Shown here: piece by piece, positions 34,799 to 46,615 of the stretch
Layout of the letters: the number at the start of each line of letters is the position of its first letter
Numbering within the stretch: position 1 is the stretch's first letter
NCBI GenBank assembly: GCA_019426215.1
Contig: CM033402.1
Coordinates: forward strand, 25,145,102 to 25,209,101
Direction of reading: 5' to 3'
Source: Buddleja alternifolia
Lineage: Eukaryota > Streptophyta > Magnoliopsida > Lamiales > Scrophulariaceae
Length of the DNA: 64,000 nucleotides
Translations under genes and position numbers: made by a program
Notes under the pieces: model-generated
What the model saw: the letters and a program-made list of their open reading frames with translations, nothing else
What the model was told of the DNA's origin: nothing
The model's database searches: none

Positions 34799-37560
34799 TC
34801 AATGCCATTTTCTATGGTATTTAATACCCTTCCCTTCGAGATGTTTTTCTAGCACTGTTTGTGCCAGTGGCTTGGTCAATGGATCAGCGACATTGTCAGT
34901 TGAGGCTATTTTCTGAACAGATATTTCTCCTCGTGCAACGATATCTCTTATGATGTGATATTTCCTCTCGATATGTTTGGACTTATTGTGGGACCTAGGT
35001 TCCTTTGCTTGCGCTATTGCTCCAGTGTTGTCATAGTAAAATGGCAACGAGAGCTTTATACTACGAACCACTTGAAGTTCTTCTAGGAACTTCCTTATCT
35101 AAACAGCCTCTTTAGCTGCCTCAGAGGCAGCTATGTATTTAGCCTTTGTAGTGGAATCCGCGGTTGTGCTTTGCTTAGAACTTTTCCAAGTCACCGCCCC
35201 ACCATTGAGGGTGAATGCGAACCCTGAGGTGGATTTTCGGTCATCGATATCGGATTGAAAATCCGAATCAGTGTACCCGTCCACTCTCAGGCTACCACTT
35301 CCATAGATGAGAATCATATCCTTGGTTCTCTTCAGTTACTTTAGGATATTCTTCACAGCTATCCAATGTTCCTTGCCTGGGTTTGCTTGAAAACAACTAA
35401 CAATGCTTACTGAATAAGCAATGTCAGGTCTAGTACACAACATTGTGTACATCAGGCTACCCACTATTGATGCATAGGGTACAGTGCTCATTTCTTTTCT
35501 ATCTTCCTCACTTTGAGGACACATAGATTTTCAGAGATGTATCCCATGTCTCATTGGCAGAAACCCTTTCTTAGAATCCTCCATCCTATATCTCTTTAGG
35601 ACCTTTTCTAAGCAAAGGGCTTGAGAGAGCCCTATCATTCTAGTTGTTCGATCTCTGTAGATTCGAATCCCTAGAATATAAGTTGCCATTCCCAAGTCTT
35701 TCATGGAGAAAGTACTCGAAAGCCACTTCTTTACAGTGGTGAGCATTCCTATATCATTCCCTTTGAGTAATATGTCATCTACATATAACACAAGGAATGT
35801 TATCTTGCTCCCACTAACCTTTTTGTAAACACATGATTTGTCTTCATTCTTGATGAAGTCAAATCCTTTGACAGCCTCATCAAAACGTAGATTCTAGCTA
35901 CGGGACGCTTGCTTGAGTCCATAAATGGATCTCTCAAGCTTACACACCTTATGAGTATGCTCCTCGGATACAAAACTTTTAGGCTGTTCCATGTAGATAT
36001 CCTCTTCTAGGAATCCATTTAGGAAAGCATTTTTGACATCCATTTGCCATATTTCATACTCTAGGTGTGTGGCTATTGCAAGTAGAATCCTTATTGATTT
36101 GATCATAGCCACTGGCGAAAAGGTTTCTTGGCAGTCAATTGCTTCTTTTTTACTATGCCTTTTCGCCACTAGCCTGGCTTCGTAGGTGTCAACCTTGCCA
36201 TCAACACCAATTTTTCTCTTGTAAATCCATTTGCACCCAATTGGTTTTACCCCTTCAGGTTGGTCCACAAGTTCCCAGACTTGGTTTGCATGCATCGAAT
36301 CGATCTCAGTTTGCATAGCTTCACGCCATCTAGTAGCATCCACATCCACCATTGCTTGATCAAAAGTGGAGTGATCATCTCTATGATCTTCCTCTAATAC
36401 AGAATGAAGATCCAGCTCCCTCTGTACTAGATATCCGTACCTCTCAGGCGGTTGAGGTACTCTACTTGATCTTTGCGGTTTTAGTTGTGTTACGAAGGTT
36501 CGGTTCTCACTTCCTGTGTAGATGTATCCACTGGAGTCTCATTTTGTTCTTCTAGAACAATCTTTCTACCCACTCCTCCTTCTTGAATGAACTCATCTTC
36601 AAGAAAGTGGGCTTGTAAAGCTATAATGATCCTTTGATCATCGTGCAGGTAAAAGAGGTGTCCTATTGAATCCTCAGGATATCCAACAAAATGTCCATTC
36701 AAGGATCTGGCCTCCAACTTGTCCACTTTGGTCTTTTTGACATAAGCCGGATATCCCCAAATCTTGATGTGATTACGACTTGGTTTCCTATTCCTCCATA
36801 TCTAATAGGGAGTCATGGGAACGGACTTGGATAGACATCTATTTAAAATGTGTACAGCTGTAAGCAGCGCATGACACCACAGTGAAATGAGTGAGTCAGT
36901 GTAGCTGAGCATGGAGCGAACCATGTCCAACAAGGTTCGATTCCTTCGCTCTGCTACTCCATTTAACTGTGGTGTCGCTGGAGGTGTGAGCTGTAATACT
37001 ATACCATTCTCTCTGAGGTATACATCAAACTCGTCACTCATATATTCTCCTCCTCGATCTGATCAAAGGGTTTTTATGGGTTGACCTGTTTGATTTTCCA
37101 CTAAAGCCTTGAATTCCTTGAACTTTTCAATGGATTCAGACTTATGCCTCATCATGTACACTAGACTATATCTTGAATGGTCATCAGTGAAGGTGATGAA
37201 GTAAAGGAAACCTCTTTGTGCCATTTCTCCAAATGGACCACAAACACCAGTGTGCACTAAGCCTAAGATTTGTGAGGCTCTTTCAAAAGTCCATGTGAAG
37301 GGGGATCTAGGCATCTTGCCTTAGAGGCAAGATTCACAAGTGGGATAGGGATCAAATCCCAATGGACCGATTAGTCCATCTTTCTCCATTTTGCAAATTT
37401 TATGTTCGTCGGCATGGCCTAGTCTAAGATGCCAAATCAATCTTTGGTTTATTCCAAGCCTACTACGTTTCCTTTGTATAGTATTCACAGAACACTCATT
37501 CTGGACATTAAGGTAATACAATCCATTTATTAAAGAAGCAAAGCCTACTAATTTATTACC
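34799..37560 (-). pseudogene. Copia pol: integrase, reverse transcriptase, RNase H (broken)
   Basis: Read right to left: pre-integrase zinc region about 37521-37321 (IWHLRLGHADEHKI); integrase core 37314-36802 (ASQILGLVHTGVCGPFG, FTDDHSRY, GVAERRNRTLLDMVRSML); RT 36352-35336 (NQVWELVDQPEGVKPIGCKW, QMDVKNAFLNG, catalytic LYVDDILLKGND); RNase H 35317-34799 (DRKSTSGFAFTLNGGAVTWKS, then SHNKSKHIERKYH). At least six stops or frame changes separate these parts, so no polyprotein can be made. The Asp pair YVDD is retained. Confidence 0.93.
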
Positions 37561-37613
37561 ATAATAAATGTTACATCGTTCATCAATAAAACGGAAAGTA
37601 TAACCAAGTTTAA

Positions 37614-38740
37614 CTAAAACGGGAATAGAAACAATGTTTTTAAGCCCATTGGGAAAACTAAAACATGATCCAGATATAGTATATGTCCAGAATTTAAAAA
37701 CAATGAGGTAGATCCAATTCCAGTAGCTGCGACGCTATGCCCGCTGCCTACTTTTATCTTCACCTCATCACTGTCCAGCTTCCTTCGTTGCACCAGATCC
37801 TGATTTATACAACAAATGTGAGCACTAGCTCCAGAATCAAGAATCCAAGATGTGGAGAAGACGGTCATGGAATAATAAGTTTCATGAACATAAAGTTCCT
37901 TACTTTGTGCGCCCGGCCCCATGTTCGGACAGTTCCTCCTCCAGTGGCCCAGCTCACCGCAGTGTAGGCATCTGTCTATCTTTTGTGGCCCTTTACGCTT
38001 GTGATTCACAGGAGCTTTCCCTTTTCCTTTATCGACACCACCTTGAGCTCCAAGCTCGCCACTCTGCTTCTTGGCTTTCTTCTTCTTATTCTTCTCCCGT
38101 TTGGGCCCAGAAGAGATAATCAATGCAGTTTCCTTTCCCTTGGGCTTCAATTGAGATTGTGCAATGTTTAATTTATTCATTAGCCCAGCTAAGTTGCATT
38201 CAATCTCATTGCAATTGAAGTTCATGACAAATTGGGAAAAAGAATCAAGAAGTGACTGCAAAATAAAATCGATTTGAAGATGTGGGTTCATTGTAAAATC
38301 AAGAGCCTCCAATCTCTCGATCCTCGAGATCATCTTGAGGACATGATCCCCAACTTTCTCACCTTCTCTCATTTTGGCCCTGAATAGCTCTTTAGATATC
38401 TTATATCTAGCAGTACGGCTGTGCTCACCATAGAGCTCGACCAAGTGTGCCAAGATAGCCCTCGCTCTGGTCATCTTCTCGTAAGACCTCTGAAGCTCGT
38501 TTGTCATTGAGCCAAGAACGTACCCACGCACTCGGACGGCATCCTTTACCCATTTTTCATGAACTTGGACTTCTTCCCGTTGGCACGTGTTCTGGTAGGA
38601 GGAGCAAGGATGTCTGTGTCCAACACGTATCCCAAGGACTCCATGTTGAGAACTATTCTCAAGTTCCTTAGCAAATCCACATAGTTAAGTCCGGTAAGGA
38701 TGTTCTTTTCGAGTAAAACGGAAAGTGGGTTGATAGTCAT
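37614..38740 (-). pseudogene. Copia gag and protease (broken)
   Basis: Start MTINPLSVLLEKN at 38740. A stop near 38546 separates it from the rest (38531-37614, 305 codons). Gag helices (MTNELQRSYEKMTRARAIL), a CCHC zinc knuckle CLHCGELGHWRRNC and a protease start WILDSGASAHICC are visible. The protease active-site DSG is intact here, unlike the copy at 7080-9460. Confidence 0.93.
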
Positions 38741-40549
38741 TTTTTGTTTTGAGAGAGATAAATCAAAAATAGCTGCAGAAAATAAACCAAACTTTATTTG
38801 ACTTATGTAACTAAACTAAAACCAAGTTTAAAATTAAGGACTTCGACTTATAACTTGGCTTCCACTACATTTTTCGAGATTCACACTCCCACTGTGAAAA
38901 ACAGAAGTGATCGTTGCATTGTACTTCGTGGTGAGGATTGAGTTCTTTAATTAATCTAATGGATGACAACCCTTTAACGATATTTGGTCTATTATTTAAT
39001 TAAAGAGATGTCCAACATCAATCTATCCAATAGATGGTTCAATCTTCTTTTTCCCATAATCCACCAAAACCCCAACCCTTTAACGATTTATAGGCTTTGT
39101 GAATTATCTAAGTTTACTCCCACTAACTCCTCTTAATCTAACATTCGAATTTCACCTTACAACCCTTTAACGATATTTGGGGTGAAATATGTCTCGATTA
39201 AGGCATCTAATGCACTTAATAAAATTTTAGAATTAAATCTTGATACACGACTCCCACTTACTGGGAAGATACCATATACTAGGTTTAATACTTAATTTTA
39301 TTAAGTTTAGTGGAGGGAAAGGATGCCTAGCACCCCTTACTAACTTAGTATAATTTTGTTTGGGAGAATTCAGGTTCTAAACATTTATCTAAGTCTCACT
39401 TTGCACATTATTCATTTTATATAGCGCATATTGATAATATACATGATTCATACAACTAATGAACATGCATTGAAAGCAATAAATCAACACATATGTCCAT
39501 GGGCTTTATCTAAAGGGCCCAAGCTAATGGGCCATCATTAAAAGGAAAAATAAGCCTAGCTATTCTTCGTGGGCTCTAAGCTCCTCTTCTTTTGGATTGA
39601 TCTCCTCTTAAAAGGCTTATTCTATTTCTATCTATTACATGAGAATATTGAACAACCTATACATAATTCTAGAAATAAAATAAATGAGCTCAATTCCGGC
39701 CCTTACAACCCAAAAAAGGAAATACAATAAAAAAAAAAACCTAAGCCCATGGACAATATCACCATCATATAATACATGCTCGCGAAAAATAAAGCAATTA
39801 TGTTGGTGATTAAGTTAATAATTAATTAGTCCAACTAATTAACTTCCTCAATAAAATTCCAAATTTTATTGATAATCATGACAATAAACCATTTAGTGAG
39901 AATCCTTAATTTAAATAAATAACTTAATTAAAAAATTCTCCAAGAACCATTAATTAATTATTTTACTTAAATTAATAATATTCAATAAAAATAATTTGGG
40001 CTTGATTTCATAAAATATAAATAACCAACCATTGGCATATTTAATTTTAATTACTTAGGCCCAAAACTAATTTATTGAAGAGTCCATAATTTTAATTAAA
40101 ACAATTTGGGCTTATTTAATTAAATTCGGATCATCATCCTTTTGACTCACCCGAAAAATTAAAATAGCCCAAAATCCATTCTTTTAAAAAAATTGGACCC
40201 TAGGAAAAATAACCCGACCCGTTAGGACCCGGGTCATGGACCCTGGCCCACAAAATAAGGCCCTTGCGCCAGCCCAGCGCACGACGTCGTGCGCACACAG
40301 CGTGTGCTGTTTGTGCGCACAACGTGTGCTGTCTGTGCGCAGACTGCGCACGTTGTTTGCATCGCGCTCGTCACGGGGGTTTTCCAACACGATTCTCACA
40401 AAAATTAGATTTTTCAATTTACAAGTCATCATACTACAACATACATGAATTAAACGCAGAAAAATCATGGATTACTATCATGAAAAACATATTCAAAGCA
40501 TGCTTCAAAAACGCGAAAAAACACATAATCACGTAATCAATTAAACACA
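38741..40549 (-). other. Long leader / U5-proximal region of the copia element
   Basis: About 1.8 kb between gag and the aligned part of the 5' LTR. Contains two CCCTTTAACGATATTTGG blocks (about 38970 and 39163) and a GC-rich patch at 40270-40360. I could not find a standard copia primer-binding site (complement of tRNA-iMet). Confidence 0.5.
40277..40338. repeat. 18-bp palindrome followed by 22-bp tandem repeat
   Basis: GCGCACGACGTCGTGCGC (40277-40294) is a perfect palindrome. It is followed by two 22-bp units of the form CACA(G/A)CGTGTGCTGT and (T/C)TGTGCG. Highly GC-rich, alternating purine-pyrimidine. Confidence 0.9.
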
Positions 40550-42012
40550 GAAATTCGTCGCTGTCTCTAAATTGCCACGCCGGAGTCAAAAACAAAAATC
40601 TTCTTCTTTTTCTTCTCTTGAGGAAGACGGCTAGAGAGAAAGAGAATGGATGGAGAGTTTTACTTGGAGAGAAACTTTGTGTTATTATTCACTTAGGTTA
40701 ATTTTCTCTAAGTAGTATATTTATACTACAATGAAACAATAACCTAGGCTAAATTACCCCCTCATGTGGACGCCCACTTTATGGCCTTTTTAGCCGTCGG
40801 GCTTTAGCCCTATTATGCTTATTTAATTAATTAAATAATTAATATTATTTATCCAATAAATAAATTAATTAAATAATCAATTAAATCCATGTTAATATTA
40901 TAATTAAATTCCTCTAAGGAATTAATTAATTCATTAACTTAATTAATTAATAGAATCATCTAATGATTAATTAATTAATCTCGATATCCAATACCGAAAA
41001 ATTCTCTCAAGTCTTCTCCATGATTTTCCTTTTGCACTTCCTTTAAGCGTGACTTTTTAGGTTCGTCTCAAAAGGCAATTGGGAGGAAACCAAAAGGATG
41101 TGAGTAAGACCTAGCCAGTCACGTGGCTCATATCGTATCCCAATTAAGAACAAATGAATAGGATCATTCCATACCATATACGCTGTGAATACCGTACGAG
41201 TATAAACATGTTATTCTTATATCCCAGTCAAGTGAGAGTCATGGTTTTAGCCAAACTCACATGACTTGACCATATGCTTAGCTCATAATGAGTCGATGTC
41301 ACTTTTATGCTTTGGCTAAAGACTTTTAACCTCACTCATTCATGACTGCACAAGATATTTAGCTCATTCACTTAGGAAAGAATAAATCCCATTTTCCTAA
41401 TCAGTTAACAATGCTACTTGCCCATCAAGTCGCACTTCGAGGTCAATCCCACCAAAGGGTGATTTGGATCTATCTACTCTAATGACAGACTTGATGTCAC
41501 AAGTGCATCTTCAACTCGATTCCTCAGGTCTAAGGTTCACGCGTACCTATCACAACTTATCAGTTTCATCATTGACTGTCAGTGAGTGAATACTCATGTG
41601 ATGAAACCGATGCGAGCCGTGTTCGAACATATTAGTCCAACTAATATGTCCATGACATAAGTTCCCACTATCATTCTCATAGTGGTCGACTGACACTTTC
41701 TCTGTCAAAACTTATATCATGCAAGTCCTTGTTCTGTATTGATGTCTAGTCAAGTACTTTCTTAGACTTGCGAACCCTATTGATAGAATAAGGATCAAAA
41801 CCCTTCTAGTGCCATTCTTCCTATCCCATAGGAAGTAGAAGGTTTTTGCCTTCATTCTCAAGAACTTTACGTTGTTTATTAACATCTTACAAATGCCTAT
41901 AAAAAAACAACAAGTTAACGCCTTATATATAATAAAAAGATATTGTTTAGTTACAAGTCAATGCCCTATAAATCTATCCTCTTTATGGCATTTGAGGGCA
42001 TACACTCTAACA
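40550..42012 (-). repeat. 5' LTR of the copia element (aligned part)
   Basis: Aligns with 33333-34783 with scattered substitutions and small indels (for example in the TTCTTC and GAGAGA runs), so much older than the 17.6-23.7 kb element. Ends ACTCTAACA at 42012. Confidence 0.88.
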
Positions 42013-42017
42013 ATAGG

Positions 42018-43023
42018 GACAATAAGTAGACACTTTTGAGTGTGAAAAAAATGGTTTACATTGACATGATGCGACCATCAAATGTCGGGGAGGAGAGGAT
42101 GGGTGGCAAGTACAAGAAAAATAGAAGAATTTGATATTTTGAGGGAAAGAGCAAATTTTGAGATAAATGGAAGATGAATGACAAAGTTATGATTTAAACT
42201 AAAATTAGGGACGTTTTCGTTATTTTAAGAGGGATAGTAAACTTTGAGTTTCATTTTCATTTAGGAAGTGCTTAACATAGAATTTTGAAGAAGCATTAGT
42301 CAACAAAATTGCATAGTCTCATATGATAAGGCCATTTTAATTCTAGCATAGCGCTTTACACGATTTCAGAAACAGTCACAATGAATAGATAAAGTTGCAA
42401 TATTAGTCCTTTTTTAAGCATTGTTAGTCACCCGCTTTATTTTCGGTTAAAAAACTAAAGGAAACTAACATATAAACTATTTTGAAATGCAATTTGCTTC
42501 CTAAACTATTCAACTTGTATCAAACACTCCTTGAAAAGATTTTTTCTTGTTATTTACAACCTTGATTTTTTTTTTTTTAAAAAAGGGGATCTTCTCCATC
42601 TAACAACCCATGGTTCACCCCCAACCCGCCAGCTCTTCTCCTCTACCTAGCCCCCTTTCCCCCACAACCTCTTCGCGCGCTTTACCCTTGCCCCCAAGCA
42701 AGTCGTCGGCTTTGTTTGTTTGTTTGTTTGTTTTTTTTATCTTTTTCTCTCTTTTACTTAATAACATAAATTGTGAATTAAAGAAATCTTAAATAATATA
42801 TTAATTAAATAAAATTCACCTAGGCAAATTGATCAAAAATAAAAAAAAAATCTCAATTTAATTTGGTCACGTTTTGGCAAAAGTTGTCCTTGGTTTGCGA
42901 GTTTTCATTAACTATTGTCTCTAAAATTCAGTGGAGCAAATTACATGATCAAATTTTCCACTCCTATATCTATTGAACAAATTTTTTATATTGTTCAGGA
43001 GGTAAGTTATAAAATTTAGGTGC
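42018..43023. other. Spacer between copia and Tat elements
   Basis: AT-rich. (GTTT)n at about 42716-42734 after a Pro/Ser-rich chance frame. No gene or element ends supported. Confidence 0.4.
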
Positions 43024-43516
43024 TGATGTGCACCAAAAATGTTTAGGGGCACTATGGTAATTAGATTACCCCCGATTTGAACCGGAGCACCTCCCGCGGG
43101 TTGAGTCTGTGTATCATATTCAAGTTGAGCCCACCTGGGCTAGCGGCCCATGGTGAATTAAGCCCATTATGTCAAAAAGGATATAAAGATAGCTGGGCCA
43201 TTTAATATGAAAGGCCTATGTATAGGGTTTAAATATATAAGCTAATGGGCCAATAGTCAAGCCCTAGCCCATAGCCCAAATTAGCTCTATAGATACCCCA
43301 AAAGAGCTAATTACTGATCATTATCTACTCTCTTCACAAGAATTCCACTGGCATTTCTAAATAGTAATCCCATCATTGTGGGTACGTAGGCAGCTTACCT
43401 ATAGCGAGTGTAGTCTATACATTCTTCAACCCATCGCCTAGTTTATCGTGTATTGGGTCGGGATTCCCTTCCCATGTGTCAACTTGTGATATTCACATAC
43501 ATATAATTTCACCCCA
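43024..43516 (+). repeat. 5' LTR of the Tat element
   Basis: 493 bp. Shares with the right LTR GAGCCCACCTGGGCTAG, GCCCATGGTGAATTAAGCCC and GGTCGGGATTCCCT. The right copy is 37 bp longer, partly from an insertion near 54786-54825. Confidence 0.9.
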
Positions 43517-43557
43517 GCTGGAGCCGTCTGTGGGAAGCAGCGGTCCTACCACTTAGT

Positions 43558-44250
43558 ATGCAAACTAGGTTACAAGCAAGTACCACAAGAGATAGGATCC
43601 CAGCCCTGATGGGGGAGCCTCCAGATATGACATCCGCGGCGATGGCCACGGTGTCACTCAAGGGCGCCATCCCCATTATCGAGCAAAATATCCAAGTAGA
43701 GCCCGAGGGACACAACATTGAATTCGGAGCACGAGATTTGGAGAACCGAATCCCCTTGCGAAATGATGCTTTAGTGATCTCGGTCATGATCGCCAACTCT
43801 TGGATTAATAAAGTTCTGATAGATAATGGGAGCTCCGCTGACATAATCGTCTATGACACTTTTACACAGCTATCAACTGGTGGCGCCCAGCTCCAAGCGG
43901 TAAACACCTCACTCACCGGCTTCGCAGGCCAAGTGGTCGAAGCCCTTGAAGAGGTGGTCCTACCCCTATCTATGGGTACGCCTTCTAGGTGCGCGACTAA
44001 AAAAGTGAAATTCCTAGTCATCAAAGTCCCCTTCACATATAACATCATATTGGGGAGGCTGAACTTAAACCTATTCCGAACCATTATATCGACCTTCCAC
44101 ATGAAAATTAAGTTCCCGACCCTGAGGGAGAAGGGAGAAGCTATAAGAGATGCACAACTAGCTACAGAGTACTGTGCGAATGCCCTTACAAGGCTCAAAA
44201 GGAAGCGGGGCGACTCATCCAGAAGGCATACCAGAACTGATAGAAATTGA
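43558..44250 (+). pseudogene. Tat protease region with residual gag
   Basis: 230-codon frame. The first 45 residues are all that might remain of gag. The active site reads IDNGSSADI (family consensus D[ST]G), so the catalytic triad has Asn in place of Ser/Thr. FLVIKVPFTYNIILGRLNLN follows, then the Lys/Arg-rich end. Catalysis is likely impaired. Confidence 0.88.
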
Positions 44251-45240
44251 TGCGATATCCCAAATAGAGGTAGAATCAACTAAAACTCCGAGAGATGAAA
44301 AGATCTCTAGAGAGGAGGCTGTCGAAAGTTTGAAGACGCTGGAGATAGTGCTAGGAAATCCCAAGAAAGCCACTAAGGTTGGAGCAACCTTAAGGGCATC
44401 ACTCGAAAAAGACTTGGTGTGTCTTCTCCGGGATAATATAGACATGTTCTCATGGAGTATGGAAGATATGGAGAGGATTGACCCCGAGGTCATGACCCAC
44501 CATCTGAATGTCGACCCGGACTCATGCCCCATGAAACAGCGTAAGAGAACCATGGGGGAAGAAAGGAGTTTAGCTTCCAAGGAAGAGATAGAAAAATTAA
44601 GCTGCGAAATATATAAGGGTCATGCACTACCCTGAGTGGCTAGCCAACTTGGTGTTGGTAGCGAAGCCAAATGACAAGTGGAGGATGTGCATAGACTTTA
44701 CAGATCTCAACAAGGCGTGTCTAAAAGACTCTTACCCTCTCATTCGCATTGATGACCTTGTAGATTCCACCGCAGGATGTGAACTATTGACTTTCCTAGA
44801 TGCCTAGCAAGGGTATAATCAAATTTTCTTGGCACCTGAGGACCAAGAGAAAACTAGTTTCATCACCGACCAAGGGACATTCTGTTACGATGTTATGCCC
44901 TTTGGGTTAAAAAATACGGGTGCCACATATTAGAGATTGGTCAACAAGATGTTTGAAGCACAACTGGGTAGAAACATAGAGCCCTACTTTCACAACATGT
45001 TGGTCAAATGTAAGAAGGGGGTAGATCACATATGCGATTTACAGGAGTGCTTCGAAGTGCTCAGGTAGTACAAGTTGAAACTCAACCCCGCTAAGTGCAC
45101 TTTCGGGGTACATGGAGGAAAATTCCTGCGTTACATGGTGAGCGAAAGAGGAATAGAGGCAAACCCCGAAAAGATCAAGGGCATCCTAGATCTAACCGCC
45201 CTAGATCTAAGAAGGAAGTACATGAGCTGATGGGGTGAGC
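44174..45240 (+). pseudogene. Tat reverse transcriptase, broken
   Basis: The linker (44174-44635) leads to YPEWLANLVLVAKPNDKWRM, DFTDLNKACLKDSYPL and TAGCELLTFLDA. A stop at 44806-44808 precedes QGYNQI. Further on come PFGLKNTGATY, stop, and the palm motif read as FHNMLVK, so the usual YxDD is destroyed. Inactive. Confidence 0.9.
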
Positions 45241-45283
45241 ACCAGTCCTCAATCGATTCATCTCAAGGTCAGCCGACAAAGGG

Positions 45284-46290
45284 TTGCCTTTCTTTACGGC
45301 AATAAGGAAGACCAAAAGGTTCAAGTGGGATGCTTCGTGTCAAGTGGCATTTGAGAAACTAAAAGAATACTTAGTCTCCCCACCACTGCTCACCAAGCCC
45401 CTCGAGGGAGAGACATTGTTCTTAAATCTAGCAGTGGCCCATGAGGTTGTTAGCGACGTGCTTGTTCGAGACGACAATGGGGATCACAAACCCATCTACT
45501 ATATTAGCTGCCTACTCCAAGGAGCTGAGCCTAGATACCCCTTGATCGAAAAATTGGCCCTTTCTTTGGTAGTAGCGGTCGGGAAGCTAATGCCCTACTT
45601 TCAATCACACCCCATAGTGGTACTTACCAATCACCCCTTGAAAAGAATACGATCAAGGTCCGATAAATCAAGAAGGATGGTGAAATGGGAAGTGGAGCTT
45701 AATGAACATGGTATTGAATATCAAAGAAGGCCCACTATCAAGGCCCAAGTATTGGCCGACTCTGTGGCTGAAATGATGGAAGATGAGGCTAGTTGCTCCT
45801 TGCCGGCTTAGACACTGTTTGTCGATGGTTCTTCCACCCACTCGGGAAGTGGCGTTGGAGTTATAATTGAGAGTCCCCAAGGGCATAAATTCGAGTATGC
45901 TTTGAGGTTTGAGTTTGGCACCTCAAACAATGAAACTGAATATGAAGCATTGTTGGTGGGAGCCAAACTAGCCCTCACTACAGGAGCTAAGCAGTTGATA
46001 GCCTATAGTTATTCACAACTAGTGGTGAACCAAGTAAAGGGAATATACGAAGCTAAGGGCGAAAAGATGGATCACTTTCTCGCCCTTGTCCAGAAAGTAA
46101 AAGATCACTTTGAGGAGTTCGACCTTAGACAAATTCCTAGATCTGGGAATATACGAAGCTAAGGGCGAAAAGATGGCTCACTTTCTCACCCTTGTCCAGA
46201 AAGTAAAAGATCACTTTGAGGAGTTCGACCTTAGACAGATTCCTAGATCTGAGAATGAAGTCGCTAACCAACTAGCCAAATTAACGTGAT
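45284..46290 (+). pseudogene. Tat dual RNase H (RT-type plus archaeal-type)
   Basis: Frame 45284-45811 is the RT-linked RNase H (KPLEGETLFLNLAVA, HKPIYYISCLLQGAEPRYP). A single TAG at 45809-45811 separates it, in the same frame, from the second RNase H: TLFVDGSSTHSGSGVGV (first Asp), ETEYEALLVGAKLAL (Glu) and SYSQLVVNQVKG. The 106-bp duplication at 46041-46252 then shifts the frame. The second, aRNH-type domain defines the Tat lineage. Confidence 0.88.
46041..46252 (+). repeat. 106-bp tandem duplication in the second RNase H
   Basis: GAATATACGAAGCTAAGGGC begins at 46041 and 46147. The two copies are nearly identical. 106 is not a multiple of three, so it disrupts the frame. Confidence 0.92.
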
Positions 46291-46615
46291 CAATAGCATC
46301 CATTAAGGACAGGAAGATAACCTTTATTGCCTCTAATAAGCCGAAGGTAGAGGTCTAGAAGTGCTATGTAGCGAAGCTGAAACACCCAGCTGGAAAGATG
46401 AAATAGTTGACTACTTGATTGTGGGTAACCTACCTAGAAACCCTAAGGACGCCCAGAGCAACAGGTCGAGGCCCGCAATATTTGTTATGATAGACAGCAA
46501 GCTCTACAAGCATGATTTTCGTTGCCCTACCTAAAATGTTTAGCCTCCGAGAGGGCGAACTATGTGTTGCGGGAGATACATGAGGGGTATTTCGGGACTC
46601 ACTTGGGGGCAAGTC

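Larger units (their letters stand above)
33164..42012 (-). mobile_element. Ty1/copia retrotransposon, full length but decayed
   Basis: 8.85-kb element with 5-bp TSD ATAGG (33159-33163 and 42013-42017). Minus orientation: the outer LTR end on the right reads ...ACTCTAACA. Gene order gag-protease-integrase-RT-RNase H identifies copia. Coding frames are broken throughout. The two LTRs align over about 1.45 kb (33333-34783 with 40550-42012), but their outermost U5 parts do not align (see findings). Confidence 0.92.

Noticed and set aside
42610..42792. Pro/Ser-rich 60-codon frame
   Set aside because: Short, low complexity, in a spacer next to a GTTT repeat; no domain or context.
43509..44580. Minus-strand frames of 111-142 codons over the Tat protease and linker
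   Set aside because: Shadows of the + strand pol frame; + strand carries the recognisable motifs.
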